Positions 28,404 through 37,885 of a stretch of DNA of 64,000 nucleotides are shown here, piece by piece. The stretch spans positions 186,001-250,000 of the forward strand of contig NZ_JACHXA010000001.1 in NCBI RefSeq assembly GCF_014191775.1, given 5' to 3'. This DNA is from Limibacillus halophilus (GTDB lineage Bacteria > Pseudomonadota > Alphaproteobacteria > Kiloniellales > CECT-8803). Every line of letters starts with the position of its first letter. Positions within the stretch are counted from its first letter, which is position 1. The notes below the pieces were generated by a model. It made no database searches. It was not told the DNA's origin and worked only from the letters and a program-made list of their open reading frames with translations. The translations under genes and the position numbers were made by a program.

Positions 28404-29174
28404 ATGAGAACAGTACGCACCACCGCCGACCCCACCATGACCACCAGACTTCTCGCCGTTTGGGTTTTCACTCTTGTTCTAGGCGCGTATCTGCTTGGCG
28501 GAGGGCATCCGGTAAACGCAGCGGATCCGGCCGCGAAAACACCCGTTGTCGTCGAGTTGTACACATCTCAAGGGTGCAGTTCTTGCCCGCCTGCCGATCA
28601 ATTGCTGGCTGAACTGGCAACCGACGAAACGATCGTGGCACTCTCCCTGCACGTGGATTATTGGGATTACATCGGATGGCAGGACCCCTTCTCCGATCCG
28701 CTCTACACCGATCGACAGCGCGCGTACCTGGCAAGCTTATCAAACCGTTTCATCTACACGCCGCAGATTATCGTCGACGGACGTTGGGATGTGGTCGGAT
28801 CGCGCCGGAATCAGGTGCTGGAAGCTATTGAGAAGGCCCGAGGAACGCCAAAGATTCCGATCATACTGGAACAGCAGCGCCTTACCATTCCAGCAGGGCA
28901 TGCACCAGATGGCGGTGCGACGATCTGGATGGCCTTTTTCGATCAGAAGCATGAGACCGAGGTTCGCGCGGGAGAGAACAACGGCCGCAAGATAACCAAC
29001 GCGCATGTAGTCCGAAAACTGGTGAAAATCGGCGAATGGAATGGGGCCGCGGTAACGATGGACCTCAACATGGAAGCGGCGATCGCCGACGGGCGCGACG
29101 GCTGCGCGGTGCTCCTGCAAAGCAACGAAACCGGACCGATCATCGGCGCGGCGCTTTTACCGTTCCGCAGTTAA
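28404..29174 (+). CDS. DUF1223 thioredoxin-fold secreted protein
   Basis: About 256 residues from the ATG at 28404. Other in-frame starts are GTG 28326, ATG 28377 and ATG 28437, none with a clear ribosome-binding site; 28437 would start right at the signal peptide (TTRLLAVWVFTLVLGAYLLG). After cleavage near VNA the protein begins with VVELYTSQGCSSCPPAD, the CxxC-bearing opening of the DUF1223 family, a thioredoxin-like fold of unknown role. Periplasmic redox chemistry is plausible. It stands alone, in the same direction as holA. Confidence 0.75.
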   Translation: MRTVRTTADPTMTTRLLAVWVFTLVLGAYLLGGGHPVNAADPAAKTPVVVELYTSQGCSSCPPADQLLAELATDETIVALSLHVDYWDYIGWQDPFSDPLYTDRQRAYLASLSNRFIYTPQIIVDGRWDVVGSRRNQVLEAIEKARGTPKIPIILEQQRLTIPAGHAPDGGATIWMAFFDQKHETEVRAGENNGRKITNAHVVRKLVKIGEWNGAAVTMDLNMEAAIADGRDGCAVLLQSNETGPIIGAALLPFRS

Positions 29175-29284
29175 TCGGCCCGCCGCTTTCCATGAACGGG
29201 TCGCTACGAACGGAAGCCCAAGCCGTTCATGTGACTCAGGCGCTCCGTTCGCATCTCTCGGATCAAACGGGCTAACGGCGCAGC

Positions 29285-30781
29285 CTATTTCATCGTCGGC
29301 ATGACAAACTCGGCCCCTGCCCGGATACCTGTCGGCCAACGCGAGGTGATCGTCTTCATTTTGGTGTAAAAGCGCACACCCTCGGGGCCATGCATATGAT
29401 GGTCGCCGAACAGGGAACGCTTCCAGCCGCCAAAGGAATGAAAGGCCATGGGGACGGGAATCGGTACGTTGATCCCTACCATGCCCACCTGAATACGGCT
29501 TGCGAAGTTGCGCGCCGCGTCTCCGTCACGGGTGAAGATAGCGGTTCCGTTTCCATACTCATGGGCGTCGATCATCTCAACAGCCTTCGCATAGTCGGGT
29601 ACGCGGACGACGGAAAGAACCGGACCAAAGATCTCCTCTTTGCAAATACGCATGTCTGGCTGAACTTCGTCGAACAGACAGCCGCCCAGGAAGTAACCGT
29701 TTTCGTATCCCTGCAGGCTGGTATCGCGGCCATCGACGACCAACTTCGCCCCCTCCTGAACGCCCAGATCCACATAGCTGCGGACCTTGTCCAGGTGTTG
29801 CTTGCTGACCAGCGGGCCCATTTCCGCTTCCGGATCGTTCCAGGGGCCGATCTTCATACCGCGGACACGCGGCTCCAGACGCTCAAGCAGAGCATCGCCT
29901 GCGTCCCCGACGGCGACTGCCACAGAAATCGCCATGCATCGTTCGCCGGCCGAACCATACCCCGCGCCCATCAAGGCGTCGGTTGCTAGATCCATATCCG
30001 CATCCGGCATGATCACCATGTGATTCTTGGCACCGCCCAGCGCTTGAACACGCTTATTGTGGGCCGTGCCGGTGTGATAGACGTACTCGGCAATCGGTGT
30101 CGAACCTACAAAACTGACAGCGGCGATATCGGGATGCGACAGAATGCGGTCTACCGCCTCCTTGTCGCCGTTCACGACGTTCAAAACGCCTGCAGGCGCG
30201 CCTGCCTCCATCATCAATTCGGCAAGCAGTAATGGCGCGGAAGGGTCTTTCTCAGAAGGCTTGAGGACAAAAGTGTTTCCACAGGCGAGCGCGACCGGGA
30301 ACATCCACATCGGCACCATGGCCGGGAAGTTGAAGGGCGTGATTCCGGCAACCACACCAAGCGGCTGACGCATTGAATGGCTATCGACGTTGGTTCCGAC
30401 GTTCTCGCTGAACTCGCCTTTGAGAAGATGCGGAATGCCCGTGGCGAACTCCACCACCTCAATGCCGCGCGTAACTTCTCCCATGGCGTCACTCAGAACC
30501 TTGCCATGCTCCTTGGAGATCAGGGTTGCAAGCGCTTCACGGTTGTTCTCCAGAAGCTCCTTGTACTTGAAAAGCACTCGAGCGCGGTTCAACGGCGTGG
30601 TCGCGGACCAGGTTGCTAGCGCCTGTCGGGAGGACTCGATAGCGGCATCCACCTCACCAATCGTCGCCAGCGCAACCTCGGCGGCCTGCTCTCCGGTAGA
30701 AGGGTCAAATACCGGGGAAAACCGCGTGCTATTGCTCTCAACTCTCACGCCACCGATGAAATGGTGGATCTTCGTCGCCAT
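29285..30781 (-). CDS. mmsA: Methylmalonate-semialdehyde dehydrogenase (CoA-acylating)
   Basis: 498 residues from the ATG at 30781, preceded by AAGGAG. It is an aldehyde dehydrogenase family protein with [13 protein letters not shown] (cofactor-binding region typical of MmsA/IolA), [17 protein letters not shown], and [14 protein letters not shown] carrying the catalytic Cys. These signatures separate MmsA/IolA from ordinary aldehyde dehydrogenases that use EL-GGK. It converts methylmalonate or malonate semialdehyde to propionyl- or acetyl-CoA in valine or inositol breakdown. No iol or mms neighbour is present, so valine versus inositol cannot be decided. Confidence 0.9.
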   Translation of the reverse strand: MATKIHHFIGGVRVESNSTRFSPVFDPSTGEQAAEVALATIGEVDAAIESSRQALATWSATTPLNRARVLFKYKELLENNREALATLISKEHGKVLSDAMGEVTRGIEVVEFATGIPHLLKGEFSENVGTNVDSHSMRQPLGVVAGITPFNFPAMVPMWMFPVALACGNTFVLKPSEKDPSAPLLLAELMMEAGAPAGVLNVVNGDKEAVDRILSHPDIAAVSFVGSTPIAEYVYHTGTAHNKRVQALGGAKNHMVIMPDADMDLATDALMGAGYGSAGERCMAISVAVAVGDAGDALLERLEPRVRGMKIGPWNDPEAEMGPLVSKQHLDKVRSYVDLGVQEGAKLVVDGRDTSLQGYENGYFLGGCLFDEVQPDMRICKEEIFGPVLSVVRVPDYAKAVEMIDAHEYGNGTAIFTRDGDAARNFASRIQVGMVGINVPIPVPMAFHSFGGWKRSLFGDHHMHGPEGVRFYTKMKTITSRWPTGIRAGAEFVMPTMK

Positions 30782-30915
30782 CGAACTTTTCTCCTTACAA
30801 ATATCCCTGGAAATTTCAACTTGGTCATAACGCAATTGCACCTGTCCGTCGAGGCCGCCCTTGCAATCTTGGCAAAGCACACCTTTTTATGGTTCGGAGA
30901 CCAATAGGTGACAAA

Positions 30916-31281
30916 ATGCCACGTGACGGGTTGAACACTTCACTACGCGAAACTTTGATGGGGCTGGCCCGCTGCCGTCGCACGATCACGTACCGCGACC
31001 TGGCTATTGTCGCGAATGTTCCGTCGCCCTGCGCTATCCACAGCATCACCGTCGCCTTGGAGCAGATGATCCGGGAGGACGCCGCCGCCGGACGGCCTTT
31101 GTTGGCGGCGCTCGTCGTTAGCCGATCCCAGCCAGGGCTTCCCGGCAAGGGGTTTTTTCAGCTCATCTCCGAGTTGGGCCTCTACGATGGCCCGGACCAC
31201 GGAACCGCTGCGATCGAGTATCATCAGGAAGAGGTGGAAATGGCCTGCGCCTATTGGGGCGAAGGTGATTGTCTGCTTTAG
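30916..31281 (+). CDS. Conserved-looking small protein of unknown function
   Basis: 121 residues from the ATG at 30916, which has AGGTG upstream; an earlier GTG/ATG start at 30889 is possible. The N-terminal part (RETLMGLARCRRTITYRDLA) looks like a small helical, perhaps HTH, segment. The middle (LLAALVVSRSQPGLPGKGFFQLI) has the look of a beta-strand plus glycine-turn motif. Codon use matches neighbouring real genes. I recognise similar alphaproteobacterial hypothetical proteins but no named function. Confidence 0.6.
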   Translation: MPRDGLNTSLRETLMGLARCRRTITYRDLAIVANVPSPCAIHSITVALEQMIREDAAAGRPLLAALVVSRSQPGLPGKGFFQLISELGLYDGPDHGTAAIEYHQEEVEMACAYWGEGDCLL

Positions 31282-31416
31282 ATATCTCAACCTCGTACAA
31301 CGACCCTGACTCGCCGACCCTGACTTGCCTACTGGGGTAAATTGCCAAAGGGCTTGCCAGTGGCACGGCATGCCGTCACCTTGGATTGATCATTCGGGCT
31401 GACGAGGGAACGCACG

Positions 31417-32571
31417 ATGGCGTCTTGGGAAGGCACCCCGGCGAGCGTAAAGCTGGAGCATCAACAAGGCGCGGCGCCCGAGGCCGCCATCTTGCATTGC
31501 GGCGGAGATTGGGTCACCGCCAATCTTGAGCAGCTTGCCCAGCAACTCACTGCGCTGAAGCCGGAGAGCCCCCTCTCCCTGGAAGTAAGTCTGGAAACCG
31601 TCGGGCGCCTGGATAGCGCCGCCGCTTGGCAACTTTGCCGCCATGTAGCCCGGTGGCAGTCCGAAGGCGTGACCGTTCAGTTTACCGGTATCAGTGACGA
31701 TAAGCAGGCGCTGCTCGACAATGTTGGCGCTTTAGGCGATCTGGAGCCGCCCCGGGAAGCGCGCCCAACGCTGCTGATTGCCTTGATAGAACGTTGTGGC
31801 CGCGCGTCGATATGGTTTCTGCTTCAGGCCCGCGATCTGATCAATTTCATGGGGATGACGGTCATCGCGATGACTCGGGCGATACTGCGGCCCCGCCGGC
31901 TGCGTTTCGCGGCCATCTTCACTCACATGGAACGCACCGGTTTTGACGCTTTGCCGATCGTCGGCCTGCTATCCTTCCTAATCGGTGTCGTACTGGCCTA
32001 CCAGGGCGCAGACCAACTGCGCCGTTTCGGGGCTGAGATTTTCACCGTCAATCTGGTTGGCATCGGCGTCCTTCGCGAGATGGGCATATTGATCACCGCC
32101 ATCATCGTCGCGGGGCGGTCCGGATCCGCCTTTACGGCTCAGATCGGCACCATGCAAGTGAACGAGGAGATCGATGCCCTTGAAACAATCGGCCTGGACC
32201 CGGTGGACGTGCTGGTCCTGCCCCGCGTAATTGCCCTTATCCTGGTCTTGCCGTTGCTGACTTTCTACGCCGATATCATGGGTGTGCTGGGTGGCGCGGT
32301 GATGTCCATGATCGCCTTGGATATTACGCCTTCGCAGTTTATCACGCAGTTCCACGGCGCCGTGCCCATCGACAATTTTTTCGTCGGTATCGGCAAAGCG
32401 CCGATCTTTGCTTTTGTGATTGCCCTGGTCGGCTGTTTCCAGGGAATGCGGGTTTCCCGCAGCGCCGAATCGGTGGGCCAACAAACCACACGAGCGGTTG
32501 TGCAATCGATTTTCATCGTGATCGTTCTGGACGCCATCTTCTCCATCTTCTTTTCCATCGTCGGGATCTAG
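31417..32571 (+). CDS. mlaE: Mla-type lipid ABC transporter permease with N-terminal STAS domain
   Basis: 384 residues. Residues 1-120 look like a STAS/MlaB-like domain (LSLEVSLETVGRLDSAAAWQL). The remaining 260 are the MlaE permease, with the hallmark helix and loop segments GLLSFLIGVVLAYQGADQL, ERMG-like REMGILITAII and VLPRVIALILVLPLLTFYAD. Fusion of the STAS subunit to the permease explains the absence of a separate mlaB gene. The protein pairs with the ATPase encoded 4 bases downstream to move phospholipids between membranes. Confidence 0.9.
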   Translation: MASWEGTPASVKLEHQQGAAPEAAILHCGGDWVTANLEQLAQQLTALKPESPLSLEVSLETVGRLDSAAAWQLCRHVARWQSEGVTVQFTGISDDKQALLDNVGALGDLEPPREARPTLLIALIERCGRASIWFLLQARDLINFMGMTVIAMTRAILRPRRLRFAAIFTHMERTGFDALPIVGLLSFLIGVVLAYQGADQLRRFGAEIFTVNLVGIGVLREMGILITAIIVAGRSGSAFTAQIGTMQVNEEIDALETIGLDPVDVLVLPRVIALILVLPLLTFYADIMGVLGGAVMSMIALDITPSQFITQFHGAVPIDNFFVGIGKAPIFAFVIALVGCFQGMRVSRSAESVGQQTTRAVVQSIFIVIVLDAIFSIFFSIVGI

Positions 32572-32575
32572 TGCC

Positions 32576-33346
32576 ATGCCGGAAACCGCAAAAAGCGCTA
32601 TCGAGGTCAAAGGCTTGGTTACCCGCTTCGGTAGGAATGTCATCCATGATGGTGTCGACCTAACTGTGCGGCGCGGCGAGATTCTGGCGCTGGTCGGCGG
32701 CTCAGGTACTGGAAAATCGGTGTTGCTGCGCAACATTATCGGCCTGATGACCCCCGCCGCGGGAGAGGTCGAGGTTCTGGGGCGGGACATGACGGGCATG
32801 ACGCCGGTCGAACGCCACAGCTTCAAGCGCCACTGGGGGATGCTGTTTCAAGACGGCGCGCTGTTTTCGTCGCTGACGGTCGCGCAGAACATCGAAGTAC
32901 CGCTGCGCGAGCACCTGCGTCTGAAACCGGCGTTGCGCCGGGAGATAGCCTTGTTGAAGATCGCCATGACGGGGCTGCCGCCGGGCGCTGCCGACAAGTA
33001 CCCCTCCGAACTATCCGGCGGCATGCGAAAACGCGCCGGTCTTGCGCGGGCCTTGGCCTTGGACCCGGACATCTTGCTTCTGGATGAGCCGACAGCAGGC
33101 CTGGATCCTATCGGTGCGAGCAATTTCGATACGCTGCTGCGCACGTTGCAAGGCGCGCTCGGCCTGACGGTCATCATGGTTACCCATGATCTGGATTCCC
33201 TGGTCGCCGTTGCCGATCGCATTGCCGTGCTTGTCGACAAGCGTGTTAAGGTGGACACGTTGGATCGATTGCGGCGCGACCCGCATCCCTGGATTCAGGA
33301 ATACTTCAACGGGCCGCGCGCACGCGCCGCCATGGGAGAGGGCTAG
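32576..33346 (+). CDS. mlaF: Mla-type lipid ABC transporter ATPase
   Basis: 256 residues. Walker A GGSGTGKS (41-48), signature LSGGMRKRAGLARAL and Walker B LLLDEPTAGLDPIG are all intact. LSGGMRKR and the C-terminal WIQEYFNGPR are typical of MlaF/Mkl-type ATPases that energise lipid transport rather than nutrient uptake. It is encoded between the permease and the MCE-domain protein. Confidence 0.92.
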   Translation: MPETAKSAIEVKGLVTRFGRNVIHDGVDLTVRRGEILALVGGSGTGKSVLLRNIIGLMTPAAGEVEVLGRDMTGMTPVERHSFKRHWGMLFQDGALFSSLTVAQNIEVPLREHLRLKPALRREIALLKIAMTGLPPGAADKYPSELSGGMRKRAGLARALALDPDILLLDEPTAGLDPIGASNFDTLLRTLQGALGLTVIMVTHDLDSLVAVADRIAVLVDKRVKVDTLDRLRRDPHPWIQEYFNGPRARAAMGEG

Positions 33347-33356
33347 GCCAGGAATT

Positions 33357-34415
33357 ATGGAAACCCGTGCGAACTATCTTCTGGTCGGGTTGTTCGTGAT
33401 CTCGCTGTTCGTCGGCGGGATCGGCTTTGTCGTCTGGCTCGCCAAGGTCAATGTCGATGCCAGCATCACCTCCTATGAGATTCACTTCGAGGATAGCGTA
33501 TCGGGCTTGCGTGAAGGCGCCAGTGTCAGCTATCGCGGCATCAACGTCGGCGAAGTTAAGGCCATTCGCATAGATCCCGAAAACCTTGAACGGATTGTTG
33601 TCACGATCGAGGTGCGCGCTGACACACCGATCCGCAGCGATACCGTTGCGACATTGGCGATTCAGGGTTTGGCGGGCGGTAGTTATGTGTTGCTTTCCGG
33701 CGGCAGTCAGTCGGCGGCGCCCCTGGTCCCGCAGCCGGGACAGAGGGCGGCCGTAATCGCCTCAAAAGCTTCCGGCCTGCAGGAGCTGTTGGATAGCGCG
33801 CCGTCGGTTCTTTCCGAGGCCAATCTAGTCCTCAAACGCGCCAATGACCTCCTGCGGCCCGAAAACCGTAAGGAGTTTGAACAGGCGCTCATCAACTTGT
33901 CGCAGCTGCTCGCAACACTTAAGGAGGGAGCAACCGGTTTGCCGGAGTTGATGGATACATCGCGCGTGACCATCGAGGAGATCGGTCGAACCGCAAAGAC
34001 TGTCGGCACGACCACACAATCCTTTCAGGAACTGATAGCTGGTTTCGAGAGCGAGTCGAAACAGCTGGCGAGTCAAGCCGGCGCAACGCTCAAGGCCTTC
34101 GAGGACACCGCCCGCTCGGTCGAGGGAAGCGCGGACAACCTCGGGGGCGATCTGCGCGGTAGCCTGCAGGCGATCCGTGCTTCGGCGGAGCGCTTCGAGG
34201 TGCTGGGTGGTACAATGAACAAGATTCTGGAGGAGAACCGGGGGCAACTCGCGGAATTCACCTCCAGCGGTCTTTTCGAGGTTGTCGCCTTTTTCAGTGA
34301 GGCTCGAGACCTCGTGACTAACGTGAACAGGTTGCTGGGGCAAATCGAACGCGATCCCGGCAACTTCATTTTTGGCAACCGCTCGGAGGGTTATGACGCT
34401 GGCACCCCGGATTGA
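33357..34415 (+). CDS. mlaD: MCE-domain (MlaD-like) lipid-binding protein
   Basis: 352 residues from the ATG at 33357 (METRANYLLVGLFV), with CCAGGA upstream. An in-frame start at 33186 would lie inside mlaF and is rejected. One N-terminal membrane anchor (about residues 8-28) is followed by an MCE domain (about 40-120) with FEDSVSGLREGASVSYRGI and AIQGLAGGSYVLLSGG. A long helical tail (130-340) probably extends towards the outer membrane. The tail is longer than in E. coli MlaD (183 residues), resembling the longer MCE proteins that form periplasmic tubes. Confidence 0.9.
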   Translation: METRANYLLVGLFVISLFVGGIGFVVWLAKVNVDASITSYEIHFEDSVSGLREGASVSYRGINVGEVKAIRIDPENLERIVVTIEVRADTPIRSDTVATLAIQGLAGGSYVLLSGGSQSAAPLVPQPGQRAAVIASKASGLQELLDSAPSVLSEANLVLKRANDLLRPENRKEFEQALINLSQLLATLKEGATGLPELMDTSRVTIEEIGRTAKTVGTTTQSFQELIAGFESESKQLASQAGATLKAFEDTARSVEGSADNLGGDLRGSLQAIRASAERFEVLGGTMNKILEENRGQLAEFTSSGLFEVVAFFSEARDLVTNVNRLLGQIERDPGNFIFGNRSEGYDAGTPD

Positions 34416-35061
34416 TCGAACGCGCCGCACCCTGGTCCAGGGGACAGGAGGCCTGGCGCTCACTTTAGCCCTGCCCATTCTCAGCGGTTGCGCGGGACTG
34501 GTAGGCCCGCGCGGCGAGCCGCCGCAACTCTATCGCCTGACGCCGAAATCAACCTTTCGCAAAGACTTGCCACAAGTGTCCTGGGCGCTGCTGATCGACA
34601 GGCCGACATCAGGGGCCGGTATCGACGTGCCACGCATCGCATTGATGCGCTCACCGGTCACGTTGGAGTACTACGCCAAGGCGGCCTGGACAGACCGCGC
34701 GACACGCATGGTGCAAGGGCTGATTTCGGAATCTTTCGAGAATACAAACGCCATCGGCGCGGTGGGGCCGGAGGCGCTGGGGCTGCGTGCGGACTTCCTT
34801 CTAAAGACCGAGCTGCGCGAGTTCCAAGTCGAGTATTTCGATGGTGGAGTGCCGATCGCGCATGTGCGCATCAACGCCAAGCTGGTGCGTGCCCTGGATC
34901 GACGAATTCTGCAGGGTCGCCTCTTCGGCGCCAAGGTAGCGGCGGCTGAAGATAAGATTGGAGCCATCATCGAGGCCTACGATGAAGCGCTCAATCAGGT
35001 CTTGAAGGAATTGGTGATCTGGACGTTGGAGACCGGCAACGCCGAGCAGCAACAAGGCTAG
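34393..35061 (+). CDS. ABC-type transport auxiliary lipoprotein (PqiC/ABC_trans_aux-like)
   Basis: 222 residues from the ATG at 34393, which has GGAGGG upstream; the gene overlaps mlaD by 23 bases. The signal LVQGTGGLALTLALPILSGC contains a twin-Arg-like start and the lipobox LSGC. YRLTPKSTF and the repeated beta strands match the ABC_trans_aux family, which replaces the MlaC/VacJ partners in several alphaproteobacterial MCE operons and may complete the path to the outer membrane. It is the last gene of the four-gene Mla-type operon. Confidence 0.82.
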   Translation: MTLAPRIDRTRRTLVQGTGGLALTLALPILSGCAGLVGPRGEPPQLYRLTPKSTFRKDLPQVSWALLIDRPTSGAGIDVPRIALMRSPVTLEYYAKAAWTDRATRMVQGLISESFENTNAIGAVGPEALGLRADFLLKTELREFQVEYFDGGVPIAHVRINAKLVRALDRRILQGRLFGAKVAAAEDKIGAIIEAYDEALNQVLKELVIWTLETGNAEQQQG

Positions 35062-35064
35062 CGG

Positions 35065-36516
35065 CTACCAGCGCCAGAACCCACTATCCAGCAACACCAG
35101 TAAGGTGAATAGCTCCAGGCGGCCAAGTATCATTGCCCCGCTGAGGACCATTTTTTCAGCATCCCCAAGACCGGAGAAATTACCCGACGGGCCAATGATA
35201 TCACCCAATCCCGGACCGACGTTCGATATCGCCTGAGCCGCCCCGCTGATCGCCGTCACGAGGTCGAGCCCCAAAGCTGTCAAAGCAAGCGTGACGCAAG
35301 CAAACGCGAGGCCGAAAAAAGCCAGGAAAGCGAGAACGGACTGCGGCACATCCTCAGGCACCGGGCGGCCGTTGTAGGTCATGCGCACCACCGCGTGTGG
35401 AGCATAAAGGCTCCGCAATTGGCGGCGCGCGACAAGCAAAAGGATTTGGAACCGAAAGATCTTGATCGCGCCGCTTGTCGAGCCGGTGCAACCACCGACA
35501 AAAGTCAGGAAAAAGAATATTCCCACGGCAAACGTCCCCCACAGGCTGTAGTCATCGCTAGCAAAACCGGTCGTCGTTACTATTGAGGCCACGTTGAAGA
35601 AGGCGTGCCGCATAGCCTCCGCCACAGGCATGGCGCGCGCCATTGAAAGCCAGACGCCAAGCGACAGGGCAACAAGCGCCACCAGCGACAAAAGCGTGAT
35701 GATCTGGCTATCCTTCCAAAGCGCCGACCGGTCTCCCCGCAGGGCTTTCACGTAAGCCACGAAAGGTAATGCGCCTGCCAGCATGAAGACTGTGGCAATC
35801 CAGTGGATCGCAGGCTGTTGAAAGTGCGCCATAGACGCATCGTGCGTCGAGTATCCGCCCGTCGAGAGGGTTGTCATGGCATGGTTCAAGGCGTCGAACG
35901 CGTTCATACCGGCAACTCTGTAAGCAAGAAAACAGGCCAGGGTCAAAACGCCATAGATAGACACGATGAAACCGACCAACTCCGCCGGCCGTGCCACTAT
36001 TTTCTCGGATCTGTCGGAGCTTTCCGCATGAAACAACTGCATCCCACCGACCCGCAGGAACGGCAGGATAATAATTGCCATGACGACGATCCCGACACCC
36101 CCCATCCACTGCAAAGCCGAGCGCCATAGAAGGATCCCCGGAGGCATTGCGTCCAAACCTACGAGAACCGTCGAGCCCGTGGTGGTGAGCCCGGAAGCCG
36201 CTTCAAAAAAAGCATCGGCAAGGTCGAGCCGGTCTGAAAAGAAAAGAAAGGGGAATGCCGCAAACAACGGCAGGACCAACCAGGAAAGAGTTGTCAGGAG
36301 GAAGGCTTCGCGCAGGCCAAGTGAGAAGCGCTCGCCTGGTCGGTTCGACAGCGCCAAAAGGCCGCCGACGAAGGTCGTGAAGGCACCGGCCAGCGCAAAG
36401 GAACTCCAGTCTGGATTATTGACCGTCAGGTCGGCTACAAGCGGCAACAGCATGGCCATTGCCAATGCCAGGAGCAGTATACCCAGCACGAAGAAGGTCG
36501 GTCTTAAGGATGGCAT
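35065..36516 (-). CDS. trkH: TrkH-type potassium uptake protein
   Basis: 483 residues with about ten hydrophobic segments and four P-loop-like repeats. Visible selectivity segments include GLTTTGSTVL, TLSTGGYSTHD, FVGGCTGSTSGAIK and SNVGPGLGD. This is the TrkH/TrkG/KtrB channel fold, which takes up K+ with the NAD-binding regulator TrkA (not in this window). The gene is convergent with the Mla operon with a 3-base gap. Confidence 0.9.
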   Translation of the reverse strand: MPSLRPTFFVLGILLLALAMAMLLPLVADLTVNNPDWSSFALAGAFTTFVGGLLALSNRPGERFSLGLREAFLLTTLSWLVLPLFAAFPFLFFSDRLDLADAFFEAASGLTTTGSTVLVGLDAMPPGILLWRSALQWMGGVGIVVMAIIILPFLRVGGMQLFHAESSDRSEKIVARPAELVGFIVSIYGVLTLACFLAYRVAGMNAFDALNHAMTTLSTGGYSTHDASMAHFQQPAIHWIATVFMLAGALPFVAYVKALRGDRSALWKDSQIITLLSLVALVALSLGVWLSMARAMPVAEAMRHAFFNVASIVTTTGFASDDYSLWGTFAVGIFFFLTFVGGCTGSTSGAIKIFRFQILLLVARRQLRSLYAPHAVVRMTYNGRPVPEDVPQSVLAFLAFFGLAFACVTLALTALGLDLVTAISGAAQAISNVGPGLGDIIGPSGNFSGLGDAEKMVLSGAMILGRLELFTLLVLLDSGFWRW

Positions 36517-36591
36517 GGGTACCTAACCTTTGAACCCGTAAGCGCTTGCGCGCTCCGCTTTCAAACGGAACGCTGCGGAGAATGACGCCGC

Positions 36592-37323
36592 TCAGGGCTT
36601 TCTGGCAAGGCAAAAGGCCGTCAGACCAGCCATGCGATTTATTGGAAACAGGAGGATTCGCTCCAGGGCATGAGCTGCCACAAGGAGGCTATTCAAGGGT
36701 TCCGGAGCTTTTCTGAGGGAACTTGCCGGTTGCAGGTCCCCGCGCTTTACCCGTCTACTCTCAAGTAGCCGAAGAACCGCGACCAAAGGGAAGATAAGGC
36801 CGAAGAAGTACCGGCCTCGCTCGATCTCCAAGCCTGCGCGCCGGACGAGATCTTCCAACTCGGCCAGGCTGTACCGCCGCCTATGCTCCAGGAAGACATC
36901 GTGGCCAGACCAAAGAAATGTGAAGGCTGGCACTGTAATAGCAACGCGGGCACCGGGTGCTAAATCATTGCTGTACTGGGTCAAAAGCGCCAGATCATCG
37001 TCCACGTGCTCCAGTACATCCATCATCAAGACCAAGTCGGCGCGGCCGGAGGGCTCCAGCACGCGCCGAAAGCTCAGTGGCCGCCCAGCGTGCGTTTCAT
37101 CCCGTTCCTCGCTGTAGTAAGGGTCGATGCAGTAAGCTTCGGCTGCCAAGCCATGTTCCAAGAGCTGTTTGGAAAAAATCCCGGACCCGGCGCCTACATC
37201 CACGAGACGTCGTGCAGGCAATCCCTTCAGCAAAGAACGGAGCGCGGCTCCCTTGGACCGGTAGTACCAATGGTCAACAATGGCTGCGCCCAGTATTTCT
37301 TCTTCTTTCAGATCCATACCCAT
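36592..37323 (-). CDS. Class I SAM-dependent methyltransferase
   Basis: 243 residues. RRLVDVGAGSGIFSKQLLE is the SAM-binding motif I, AYCIDPYY motif II, and DLVLMMDVLEHVDDD the motif II-III region of the UbiE/Methyltransf_11/12 group. A C-terminal hydrophobic region (about 165-190 and 215-240) suggests membrane association, as in polyprenyl-glycan or lipid methyltransferases. Starts at 37323 and 37317 are equally possible, both behind a G-rich ribosome-binding site. Acceptor unknown. Confidence 0.8.
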   Translation of the reverse strand: MGMDLKEEEILGAAIVDHWYYRSKGAALRSLLKGLPARRLVDVGAGSGIFSKQLLEHGLAAEAYCIDPYYSEERDETHAGRPLSFRRVLEPSGRADLVLMMDVLEHVDDDLALLTQYSNDLAPGARVAITVPAFTFLWSGHDVFLEHRRRYSLAELEDLVRRAGLEIERGRYFFGLIFPLVAVLRLLESRRVKRGDLQPASSLRKAPEPLNSLLVAAHALERILLFPINRMAGLTAFCLARKP

Positions 37324-37428
37324 CGCCCCCCAACTTCAAACAGGTTAGACAGGCGGAGACGCCCAATCAATGCGCATTGATAGACTCAATTTTACTCTTA
37401 TTAGCTGTTTGTAATAGATTGTTTGCAC

Positions 37429-37450
37429 CCTTAATAAGGCTCTATTAAGG
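37429..37450. promoter_or_regulatory. AT-rich inverted repeat in divergent intergenic region
   Basis: CCTTAATA and TATTAAGG are perfect 8-base arms separated by AGGCTC. It lies 85 bases before the small gene at 37535 and about 105 bases before the divergent methyltransferase start. Local base composition is much more AT-rich than the surroundings. Operator or promoter-proximal site is likely; the regulator is unknown. Confidence 0.45.
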
Positions 37451-37534
37451 AATTTGCTGTTGAATGATGTATTATTGAAGGGGAAGGCTGCTAGCGGAGG
37501 GACTCCGCCGGTCTGCGGGGTCCAAGGAGGTGTC

Positions 37535-37837
37535 ATGGACCGCGACTTCGCCTTGTATCGTGACAGTGATGGACGGACCGGGATCCTGCGCCTGCAACCC
37601 GAGGGAGAAGGCTGGCGGGTGATTGGTATCGAGGAGGGCCTTGTTCGTTCCCCCCTCGCAAAACACATTTCCCATGCCGATCTTTCGACGCGGCTGCTGA
37701 CGCGAGAGGAGGCCTCGCTTGCTTTTCGAGAATGGCAGGCCGCCCTACGACTCTCCCAATCCTATGTCGTTCGCCCCTTCAGCCCCATCAAAGCCTGGCA
37801 GGCCCGTTGGGGCTGGCGTAGCGAAGCTCATGGCTGA
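37535..37837 (+). CDS. Small protein of unknown function
   Basis: 100 residues from the ATG at 37535, chosen because of the strong AAGGAGG seven bases upstream. An in-frame start at 37454 has none. The first half looks like a small beta domain (DFALYRDSDGRTGILRLQPEG), the second a helix pair (LLTREEASLAFREWQAALRL). It is soluble, with no signal or metal motif. I recognise no family. It sits alone between a divergent methyltransferase and the end of the flavoprotein gene. Confidence 0.6.
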   Translation: MDRDFALYRDSDGRTGILRLQPEGEGWRVIGIEEGLVRSPLAKHISHADLSTRLLTREEASLAFREWQAALRLSQSYVVRPFSPIKAWQARWGWRSEAHG

Positions 37838-37885
37838 TACCGCAAAGACGTGCCTATGCCTTGCTTAAGAGGAGGAACTCGGCGA

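Noticed and set aside
36592-37323. Treating the methyltransferase as part of the bufferin system
   Set aside because: It is separated from the operon by the small gene at 37535 and the AT-rich dyad, and lacks the 41-bp element.
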